7,156 nt of DNA. Source: Clostridia bacterium (GTDB lineage: Bacteria > Bacillota > Clostridia > Oscillospirales > CAG-272). The stretch covers positions 1 to 7,156 of the forward strand of contig JAFYMA010000127.1 of the NCBI GenBank assembly GCA_017556845.1, read 5' to 3'. This document shows, in pieces, positions 1 to 4,934 of this stretch; position 1 is the stretch's first letter; each line of letters begins with the position of its first letter. Both the position numbers and the translations under genes were made by a program. The notes beneath the pieces were generated by a model that did no database searches, had not been told where the DNA came from, and saw only the letters and a program-made list of their open reading frames with translations.

Positions 1-1
1 A

Positions 2-781
2 CGCGCGGGATACCGTGCAAAATTCAGCTTCTGCATAAACTACGGCACACTCACCTCGGATAGCAATGATACTTATATGGGCGGTATACTCGGATATACC
101 GACAGCGAGCTTTTCGGCGGTATGGAAAAGTGCATAAACGTCGGAAAAGTGAAAACGTCGTTTATCCTGCAGACTCCGACGGCGGCAGGCTCTGTCATAG
201 GCTATGCGTCAAATATGCCTTACGGATGTGTAAAGGAATGCTTTTATATGACGACGTCTGTTAATAACGAAAGAGCCGTCGGTATGCTTGACGGCGTATC
301 CTGCCAGCCGGGCTCTTATGCAAGCGGTATGATGCCTGCTCCCGAATTTGCTATGAACAACGGTCAGATAACGTATTCGATGAGTATAGGTATGATAGAG
401 CCCGTATACGTTCAGACGCTCGGTAAGGATCCGTATCCCGTATTCGTCGGCCTGCCCGTGTATCTGTGCAGTAAGTACGGATGCAGCGGACAGGAGCTTG
501 GAGTCGTATATTCCAACTACTACAACGGAAACGAATACAACGTGCATACGTTTGACGATGAAACGCATAAGTGCGATGAGTGCGGCAAGCACATAAACGA
601 AATATACGTTATGGGCGACGCCAACGACGACGGAATAGTGAATACGAAGGATATTATAAGACTTAAGGCATACCTGAACGGTATGTATAAGGAGCTGTAC
701 TTCTATCAGTCCGACGTTGATTTCAGCGGCACGGTAGACGAAAACGATCTGAGCATCGTTATATCCATGGTAACCGAATAA
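2..781 (+). CDS. Secreted GLUG-repeat-like protein with C-terminal type I dockerin (5' end missing)
   Basis: The reading frame is open from base 2, so this is the C-terminal ~259 residues of a longer protein; the ATG at 77 has no ribosome binding site and is internal. The first part reads GGILGY...CINVGKV...GSVIGY...VKECFY, the pattern of GLUG-type beta-helical repeats of bacterial surface proteins. It is followed by a VQTLGKDPYPVF-type segment commonly seen after such repeats. A short HKCDECGK segment (one CxxC) precedes the dockerin, which starts near base 614. The dockerin has two calcium-loop/helix repeats, GDANDDGIVNTKDIIRLKAYL and DVDFSGTVDENDLSIVISMV, with Asp/Asn at the expected loop positions. 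Dockerins bind cohesins on scaffoldins or the cell surface, so the product is probably exported and displayed. The upstream catalytic or adhesive part is outside the window. Dockerin call is firm; GLUG assignment is by pattern. Confidence 0.85.
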   Translation, partial: RAGYRAKFSFCINYGTLTSDSNDTYMGGILGYTDSELFGGMEKCINVGKVKTSFILQTPTAAGSVIGYASNMPYGCVKECFYMTTSVNNERAVGMLDGVSCQPGSYASGMMPAPEFAMNNGQITYSMSIGMIEPVYVQTLGKDPYPVFVGLPVYLCSKYGCSGQELGVVYSNYYNGNEYNVHTFDDETHKCDECGKHINEIYVMGDANDDGIVNTKDIIRLKAYLNGMYKELYFYQSDVDFSGTVDENDLSIVISMVTE

Positions 782-786
782 TGTTT

Positions 787-818
787 AACGCCGACGGTGA
801 AGAGCCGTCGGCGTTTTT
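787..818 (+). terminator. Intrinsic terminator of the dockerin gene
   Basis: A perfect 9-bp GC-rich stem CGCCGACGG (789-797) / CCGTCGGCG (805-813) has a 7-base loop. It can be extended by two A-T pairs and is followed immediately by TTTTT. It lies 5 bases after the stop codon. Confidence 0.93.
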
Positions 819-823
819 GCTTT

Positions 824-1076
824 GTGATGTTGCACTTCGTGCAATGATGTATTGCACCTATGGTGCAAAATGATGTTGCACTTCGTGCAATGATGTATTG
901 CACCTGCGGTGCAAAGTGATGTTGCCTTCGGCAGTGATGTATTGCACCTATGGTGCAAAGTGATGTTGCACTTCGTGCAATGATGTATTGCACCTATGGT
1001 GCAAAGTGATGTTGCACTTCGTGCAATGATGTATTGCACCTATGGTGCAAAGTGATGTTGCACTTCGTGCAATGAT
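824..1076. repeat. Tandem array of 11 short hairpins (46-base unit, about 5.5 copies)
   Basis: The 46-base unit contains two palindromes. The first is TTGCACTTCGTGCAA (6-bp stem, 3-base loop) and the second is TTGCACCTATGGTGCAA (7-bp stem, 3-base loop). Each is separated by a 7-base spacer containing TGATG. Hairpins lie at 830-844, 852-868, 876-890, 898-914, 922-934, 942-958, 966-980, 988-1004, 1012-1026, 1034-1050 and 1058-1072, so centres repeat every 23 bases (22 on either side of the fifth). The fourth has loop TGC instead of TAT. The fifth is TTGCCTTCGGCAG, shortened on both arms so that it still folds; that unit is 44 bases long. The array carries no convincing coding frame and lies downstream of a strong terminator. 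Function is unknown; similar TGATG-plus-palindrome arrays occur, to my recollection, in other gut Clostridia. Confidence 0.93.
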
Positions 1077-1080
1077 ATAT

Positions 1081-1124
1081 GCCCTCTCACCCGCTGGCGC
1101 GGGAGCTCTCCCAAAGGGCGAGCC
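1081..1124. repeat. Interspersed palindromic repeat (CTCTCCCAAAGGG type)
   Basis: There are two adjacent palindromes. CCCGC (1090-1094) / GCGGG (1099-1103) has a TGGC loop. CTCTCCC (1106-1112) / GGGCGAG (1116-1122) has an AAA loop and one mismatch. The element abuts the hairpin array. From memory it resembles an intergenic repeat found many times in Faecalibacterium and related genomes, where the second palindrome is usually perfect (CTCTCCC AAA GGGAGAG). The family resemblance is recollection, not a search result. Confidence 0.6.
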
Positions 1125-1245
1125 GATTTGTGAACCCAGTGGGTTATTTGGGTTCGTTTGGGATAGTGATACTTGATACTGATTCTTATTCTGAGTCTGA
1201 GTCTGTATATGGCTCTGTAAATGGATGCGTGAGCCGAGGGGGAGA
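1125..1245. other. Low-complexity noncoding stretch
   Basis: This completes the account of the 782-1403 gene-free interval. It holds a small hairpin AACCC (1133-1137) / GGGTT (1141-1145) and an imperfect run of short GATAC, TGATTC and GAGTCT motifs (about 1164-1206). Open frames through it have biased composition and no ribosome binding site. I see no gene here. Confidence 0.5.
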
Positions 1246-1246
1246 A

Positions 1247-1295
1247 TGTGGAAAAGTCGGAGTTTTCCACAAGGTTTTCCACAACCTTTTCCACA
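1247..1295. promoter_or_regulatory. Cluster of four TTTTCCACA (DnaA-box-like) 9-mers
   Basis: TTTTCCACA occurs at 1263-1271, 1275-1283 and 1287-1295 as three direct copies with exactly 12-base spacing. A fourth copy is inverted at 1247-1255. The bacterial DnaA box consensus is TTATCCACA, so each copy has one mismatch. The inverted copy and the last direct copy also form an 11-bp inverted repeat AATGTGGAAAA (1245-1255) / TTTTCCACATT (1287-1297). The cluster ends about 50 bases upstream of the -35 box of the DUF6291-like gene. It could be a DnaA-binding site, a site for another iteron-binding protein, or a structural repeat. Confidence 0.6.
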
Positions 1296-1345
1296 TTGCG
1301 AGGCAGAGTGTCTGCAAAGCGCAAGAACAAATGTTCGGTTTTGTA

Positions 1346-1374
1346 TTGACTTTTCTCTCGTTTTGTGGTATAAT
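1346..1374 (+). promoter_or_regulatory. Strong housekeeping promoter of the DUF6291-like gene
   Basis: The -35 box TTGACT (1346-1351), a 17-base spacer and a perfect -10 box TATAAT (1369-1374) are present, with an extended -10 TG at 1366-1367. The expected transcript start is near 1381, giving a leader of about 23 bases. Confidence 0.88.
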
Positions 1375-1403
1375 ATATGCAAGTAATCAAAACGGGAGGA
1401 CGA

Positions 1404-1853
1404 ATGGCAAAAAGCTCATTTGTATTATATACACGGTATATGCCGCTGCTTGACAGCCTTAACGATAAGGAGCTTGCAAGCCTTATGCGCGCGGTATTCA
1501 GATATGCCTCTGACGGCAGCGAGCCGAAGCTCAGAACGAAGGCGGAGCGTATTGCCTTCGCCGTAATAAAGGAGCAGCTTGACTACGATCTTGAAAAATA
1601 CGAAAGGATCGTTGAGCGTAACAGAGAAAACGGAAAAAAGCATACCTCTGCAAAGGCTGAGATTGTGCAGAACGACGATCCCAAGACGGGAAATGACGGG
1701 GATATGCGCCGTCCTTCACCGCAAAGAACGTCGTTTACAAGATCTTCATCCCCGTCTGAAATATTCGGCAAGGAGATGTTTAAAAGCGACGGTATATTCG
1801 GCTTTAAAAGCGTATACGGCACGGATATGCAACGAACGTATAAGGGCGGGTAG
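1404..1853 (+). CDS. DUF6291-like protein
   Basis: A 149-residue protein. Start 1404 is chosen because GGGAGGA at 1394-1400 precedes it; an in-frame ATG at 1377 sits at the transcript start itself. Residues 1-85 match the DUF6291 pattern as I know it: an SFVLYT start, LNDKELASLMRAVFRYA (two predicted helices), SDGSEPKL, then FAVIKEQLDYDLEKYE and a basic NRENGKK. These small helical proteins occur in phages and prophages of Firmicutes near replisome-organizer/DnaD-type genes and also singly in chromosomes; no biochemical function is established. The tail (residues 86-149) is Ser/Pro/Arg-rich and low complexity, unlike the Lys/Asn-rich tails usual in the family, and may be disordered. No phage genes are visible nearby. 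It has its own strong promoter and sits just after the TTTTCCACA cluster, which hints at a link with DnaA or replication. The family call is fairly sure; the role is not. Confidence 0.75.
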   Translation: MAKSSFVLYTRYMPLLDSLNDKELASLMRAVFRYASDGSEPKLRTKAERIAFAVIKEQLDYDLEKYERIVERNRENGKKHTSAKAEIVQNDDPKTGNDGDMRRPSPQRTSFTRSSSPSEIFGKEMFKSDGIFGFKSVYGTDMQRTYKGG

Positions 1854-1881
1854 CCTGCCTTGTTCAAAGATTTGATACAAA

Positions 1882-1917
1882 ATTCCAACCGCCGTTGGTG
1901 GAATAATTCTTCTTTTT
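1882..1917 (+). terminator. Possible weak terminator after the DUF6291-like gene
   Basis: ATTCCAACC (1882-1890, one bulged A) pairs with GGTGGAAT (1897-1904) around a 6-base loop, followed by a T-rich stretch ending TTTTT (1913-1917). The T run begins late, so termination may be inefficient. Confidence 0.35.
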
Positions 1918-1927
1918 GATATATAAT
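1899..1927 (+). promoter_or_regulatory. Probable promoter of the lipoprotein pair
   Basis: A perfect -10 box TATAAT lies at 1922-1927, 35 bases before the start codon. The -35 candidate TGGAAT (1899-1904, 17-base spacer) is poor (3 of 6 consensus bases) and overlaps the preceding hairpin. The transcript would have a leader of about 28 bases. Confidence 0.5.
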
Positions 1928-1961
1928 ACCCTTATTACGTTAAAATAAATGAGGTATTTCA

Positions 1962-3092
1962 ATGAAAAATATATTCAGATCGGCACTTTGCATCGCTCTT
2001 TGCGTACCGTTGCTGACGTCGCTTTGCGCCTGCGCGTCACTTAAAAGACTGTTCGGTGATTACGCCTTACAGTTAGGCTCGGTAACGATGGACGAGGAGA
2101 TATACGCGTACTATATGTCCTGCTACCGTCCTTATTGGATATACACCTTCGGTGAGGACGATACAGAGCAGTTCTGGTCTTCGTCGTCAAACGGCATAAC
2201 CGTCAGCGATTATTTGCAGGACGTATCGCTTACCGCCATAAAATCAAAGCTCGTTGCCGAATATCTGTTTTCGGAGTATCATCTGACGCTCAGCGATGAA
2301 AAAAAGGCTGAGGTAGAGGCTGTTATCGACGGTCTTTTGCTCGGTATAGGCGGCAGAGAGGAATTTGAAAAGGACGAGCCTATGAAGCAGCTCGGTCTTA
2401 CCCTTGACGATATGTACGATGTATTCATAGCAGATGCAAAATCCGCCGCCGTTCAGGATTATCTTTACGGCGAGACGGGCAAGGAGATAGTCACGAAGGA
2501 CGACAGAGATACGTATTACAGCAACAACTACTACCGCTACAAGCACTTATATATAATGGACGTTGACTACGTCCGTGACGAAAACGGCAAAATAGTATTT
2601 GATTCGGAGGGATATGCAAAATGGCAGGAGATCTCCGACGAGAGATGGGATGAAAAATTCACCCACGCACAGAGCCTTTTGCAAAGAGCTCAGAACGGCG
2701 AGGATTTTGACGATCTCATTATAGAAAACACCGAGGAGCTCGGATTTGAAAAGTATTTATACGGCCACTATTTCAACAAGCAAGCCGTATCGTCAAGCAC
2801 GTATTTTTCGGCTATATCCGATCAGGTTATGAAAATGGCTGAAAACGAGGTACAGCTCATCCGCTCGGAGTACGGTCTGCACCTGCTTTTGCGCCTGCCG
2901 CTTGATGCTGACGGCTATAAGCACACGGAAAACGGTGACGATTTCAAGAATTTCGACGAATACGTTGAGGAAGAAAAGTTCAAAACGAAGCTGCAGGGCT
3001 ATTTTGATGAAATAAAGGTCAACGAAAAGGTAATAAACAAATACCGAATTGACCAGGTGCCTTACAGCGAATCGTGGACGTATCTGTTCTGA
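1962..3092 (+). CDS. Parvulin/PrsA-like foldase lipoprotein, first of a tandem pair
   Basis: 376 residues; GAGG at 1951-1954 precedes the ATG by 7 bases. The N-terminus is a lipoprotein signal peptide with a probable lipobox LCAC (Cys24), so the protein should be anchored outside the membrane. A helical SurA/trigger-factor-like N-terminal region follows. Residues ~190-308 resemble a PpiC/parvulin domain: YRYKHLYI (first strand), AQSLLQRAQNGEDFDDLI (helix), then YGHYF and EYGLHLLLRL (last strand, usually a FGyHII-type motif). An insertion after the first strand (RDENGKIVFDSEG) is shared in form with the next gene. The domain is diverged and the catalytic His/Asp pattern is not clear, so it may be a chaperone rather than an active isomerase. 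It is followed 12 bases later by a paralogue, evidently one operon. Family assignment is good; activity is inferred. Confidence 0.75.
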   Translation: MKNIFRSALCIALCVPLLTSLCACASLKRLFGDYALQLGSVTMDEEIYAYYMSCYRPYWIYTFGEDDTEQFWSSSSNGITVSDYLQDVSLTAIKSKLVAEYLFSEYHLTLSDEKKAEVEAVIDGLLLGIGGREEFEKDEPMKQLGLTLDDMYDVFIADAKSAAVQDYLYGETGKEIVTKDDRDTYYSNNYYRYKHLYIMDVDYVRDENGKIVFDSEGYAKWQEISDERWDEKFTHAQSLLQRAQNGEDFDDLIIENTEELGFEKYLYGHYFNKQAVSSSTYFSAISDQVMKMAENEVQLIRSEYGLHLLLRLPLDADGYKHTENGDDFKNFDEYVEEEKFKTKLQGYFDEIKVNEKVINKYRIDQVPYSESWTYLF

Positions 3093-3104
3093 TGAGGGGA
3101 TAAT

Positions 3105-4220
3105 ATGAAAAAAACAGCTTGTCTTTTGCTCGTTATATGCCTTTTATTGCCCGTATTTTCCGCATGCTCCGGCAAAAACGAGCCGTTCGTTATGAGCTTC
3201 GAGGGCTACGGCATTACCGAAAAGCAATATAACTATTGGCTTTCGTACTACAAGACTACGTTTTATTCCGCCCTTGAGGATTACGCACAGACGGGCGAGG
3301 AATACACAGAGCAGTTCTGGCTTACGGAAACGGAAGACGGCGTATTGTGGGATCTTACACGAGTAAAGGCAGAGGACTATATGAAAAAGCTCGTTATCAG
3401 CCTTTATCTGTTCGATCATTACGGCCTTGGAAGCATTGACGGGGCAAAGGAGCAGATAAAAATATCCGTTGACGAATGTATTGCCGACGATATTGCCGCA
3501 ATAGGCGCACGCTCAAGGCTGAACGAGGCGTTGAGCGCGTATAAAATGAACGTATCCGATCTTAAGGATATGTATGAGATCGAGATAAAAAGAGGTATGC
3601 TTGAGGAATATCTGTACGGAAGCGAGGGCAAAACACCCTTGACGGACGAGGATAAGGAAGCGTACTATAACGAAACGTACTGCCGTGTAAAGCACGTTCT
3701 TATAAACACCGTTGACAAATACGTGCTTGACGATGACGGTGAAAGGATAATCGACCCGTCAACCGGCTATTATAAAACGGAAAAGCTGACGGATGCGGAA
3801 AAGGATCAAAAGAAGGCTCTTGCGTCTGATGTTCTTCAGAAGGCTGAAAACGGCGAGGATTTTGAAGAGCTGATAAAGCAGTACAACGAGGACGAGGGAA
3901 TGACGTACTACACCGACGGCTATTTCCTTACGGAAAGCTCCGCGTACGAAAAAGCGTTTTTGGATGCCGCCCTTGAATTGCAGGCAGGACAGATAAAAAG
4001 CGTTGAAAGCGCCTACGGAATACACATAATAAAAAAATACGCTCTTGAAAAGGGAGCGTATTTGAAGGATATAAATAAAAATTTCTTTTCGGAGCTTGAA
4101 AAGGACGCACTTGCCGACAAAAAGGAAAAAATGTTCTCTCAGTACAGCGTTGAAATGCTCCGCACGCTCGATCAGGGTGCGTTCAGTCAGTGTCCTTTGA
4201 TGGATAAGTCCCTTATCTGA
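3105..4220 (+). CDS. Parvulin/PrsA-like foldase lipoprotein, second of a tandem pair
   Basis: 371 residues; ribosome binding site GAGGGGA (3094-3100). The signal peptide ends in a lipobox FSAC (Cys21). It shares the whole architecture of the preceding gene, with matching blocks such as TEQFW, LYG-x-x-GK, YY..YxRxKH and GEDF. Residues ~195-312 form the PpiC-like domain: VKHVLI, a 30-residue insertion containing DDDGERIIDPSTG, LQKAENGEDFEELIKQY, then TDGYF and a well kept YGIHIIKKY final strand. This copy is closer to normal parvulins than the first. A role in folding exported proteins outside the membrane is expected from the family. The last codons overlap by 8 bases the 3' end of a convergent minus-strand gene, and the 3' part contains an inverted repeat that reads as a minus-strand terminator. 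No plus-strand terminator is visible after it. Confidence 0.8.
   Translation: MKKTACLLLVICLLLPVFSACSGKNEPFVMSFEGYGITEKQYNYWLSYYKTTFYSALEDYAQTGEEYTEQFWLTETEDGVLWDLTRVKAEDYMKKLVISLYLFDHYGLGSIDGAKEQIKISVDECIADDIAAIGARSRLNEALSAYKMNVSDLKDMYEIEIKRGMLEEYLYGSEGKTPLTDEDKEAYYNETYCRVKHVLINTVDKYVLDDDGERIIDPSTGYYKTEKLTDAEKDQKKALASDVLQKAENGEDFEELIKQYNEDEGMTYYTDGYFLTESSAYEKAFLDAALELQAGQIKSVESAYGIHIIKKYALEKGAYLKDINKNFFSELEKDALADKKEKMFSQYSVEMLRTLDQGAFSQCPLMDKSLI
4028..4063 (-). terminator. Minus-strand intrinsic terminator inside the foldase gene
   Basis: A perfect 10-bp inverted repeat AAATACGCTC (4035-4044) / GAGCGTATTT (4054-4063) has a 9-base loop. On the plus strand it is preceded by a run of seven A (4031-4037), so a minus-strand transcript would fold the stem and then run into seven U. 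It lies 150 bases beyond the stop of the minus-strand gene at 4213-4458, as expected for its terminator. The stem is only moderately GC-rich. Confidence 0.6.
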
Positions 4221-4458
4221 CCGTTCGGAGAATAAAAACGAGCACGGCGAGAAGTATTATGACCGCCAGAACCGTGAGGAAAAGCGGGATCGAATACGCA
4301 TTATCCGATTCGGAAGCCGTATTTCTTGTATTCATCGCGTTTTCCTGCGTTGAAGGATGCTCCATATTGTGATTTTGTATATTGTTACCGAGCGATGCTG
4401 CGGCAAAAACAGACAGCAGTATTGCAAGGCAGGCAAAAAGACTTAAAAATTTAAACAT
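4213..4458 (-). CDS. Small exported protein with C-terminal membrane helix
   Basis: 81 residues from the ATG at 4458. Residues 1-24 form a plausible signal peptide (short basic start, hydrophobic core, AAASLG cleavage region). Residues 25-56 are a polar Asn/Ser/Thr/Glu-rich linker, and residues 57-77 form a strong membrane helix ending in RTVR. Two well-formed hydrophobic segments at the right places are unlikely in a chance antisense frame, and a suitable minus-strand terminator lies downstream. Against it, no clear ribosome binding site precedes 4458 or the alternative in-frame ATG at 4503, and I recognise no family. It converges on the foldase gene (8-base overlap) and diverges from the RNHCP gene. 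If the signal peptide is cut, the protein is anchored by its C-terminus with the linker outside; otherwise it is a two-helix hairpin. Confidence 0.6.
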   Translation of the reverse strand: MFKFLSLFACLAILLSVFAAASLGNNIQNHNMEHPSTQENAMNTRNTASESDNAYSIPLFLTVLAVIILLAVLVFILRTVR

Positions 4459-4469
4459 CGTATTTAAAG

Positions 4470-4491
4470 CGGATAAAACAGGAATTATCCG
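4470..4491. promoter_or_regulatory. Inverted repeat in a divergent intergenic region
   Basis: CGGATAA (4470-4476) and TTATCCG (4485-4491) form a perfect 7-bp dyad with an 8-base spacer. It lies between the divergent starts at 4458 (minus) and 4518 (plus). The position suits an operator controlling both genes, but promoter boxes here are weak and I could not place either with confidence. Confidence 0.4.
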
Positions 4492-4517
4492 TATTGTATG
4501 CAATCAAGGGAGATATT

Positions 4518-4835
4518 ATGCAAACGAAGCGTTTTACGAAAAACGACAGCGGATTTATATGCGCAAACTGCAAAGCAGAGGTATCTGCTCTCGGATACAC
4601 GTCAAGAAATCACTGCCCCGTGTGCTTATGCTCCTTACACCTTGACGTAAGCCCAGGCGACAGACTTTCCGAATGCGGCGGCGTAATGCGCCCCGTTTCC
4701 GTCTGCCCCGACAGCAAAAAGGGCTATATCATAACGCATAAATGCGACAAGTGCGGCAAGGTAGGAACGAACAAAGCGGCGCACGATGACGACGTTGACC
4801 TGCTTATCGCCTTGACTGTAAACCAAAATTGGTAA
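4518..4835 (+). CDS. RNHCP-domain zinc-ribbon protein
   Basis: 105 residues. Start 4518 is preceded by AAGGGAG (4506-4512); an upstream in-frame ATG at 4494 lacks a site. The protein carries the signature that names the RNHCP family, RNHCPVC at residues 30-36. Around it are the other conserved parts: CANC (15-18), GDRLSECGGVMRPV (47-60) and HKCDKCGK (74-81), ending with an acidic HDDDVDLLIAL. The Cys pairs C15/C18, C33/C36 and C76/C79 with C53 look like zinc ligands of two ribbon modules. Length and motif order are complete for the family. RNHCP proteins are widespread in bacteria and of unknown function; nucleic acid binding is only a guess from the fold. It stands alone between a divergent gene and the promoter of the MinD gene. 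Confidence 0.93.
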   Translation: MQTKRFTKNDSGFICANCKAEVSALGYTSRNHCPVCLCSLHLDVSPGDRLSECGGVMRPVSVCPDSKKGYIITHKCDKCGKVGTNKAAHDDDVDLLIALTVNQNW

Positions 4836-4871
4836 TATCTTTCTGCTTTATCGAAAATTACGGCTATTTCC

Positions 4872-4900
4872 TTGACAAAACGAGCGTTTTGTGCTAACAT
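4872..4900 (+). promoter_or_regulatory. Promoter of the MinD-MgsA operon with operator-like palindrome
   Basis: There is a perfect -35 box TTGACA (4872-4877), a 17-base spacer, and -10 box TAACAT (4895-4900) with an extended TG at 4892-4893. The 18-base palindrome ACAAAACG-AG-CGTTTTGT (4875-4892) occupies the end of the -35 box and nearly all of the spacer, the position of a classical repressor operator. No regulator gene is visible next to it. Confidence 0.85.
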
Positions 4901-4934
4901 ATATTCAGAAAGAGCCGTTTGAAAGGGAGATCTT

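Noticed and set aside
77..79. ATG at 77 as start of the dockerin gene
   Set aside because: The frame is open to base 2, the residues before 77 continue the repeat pattern, and no ribosome binding site or signal peptide is present.
824..1076. CRISPR array
   Set aside because: There are no unique spacers: both the palindromes and the 7-base spacers repeat, and no cas gene is present.
1377..1379. ATG at 1377 as start of the DUF6291-like gene
   Set aside because: It lies at the predicted transcript start, 3 bases after the -10 box; 1404 has a good ribosome binding site and starts at the conserved part.
785..1390. Several long minus-strand open frames across the hairpin array (His/Cys/Asn-rich translations)
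   Set aside because: They are by-products of the 46-base repeat, which stays open in more than one frame; translations are simple repeats with no ribosome binding site.
4822..4833. Palindrome ACCAAAATTGGT at the end of the RNHCP gene as a terminator
   Set aside because: The arms are 5 bp with a 2-base centre, AT-rich and without a T run.
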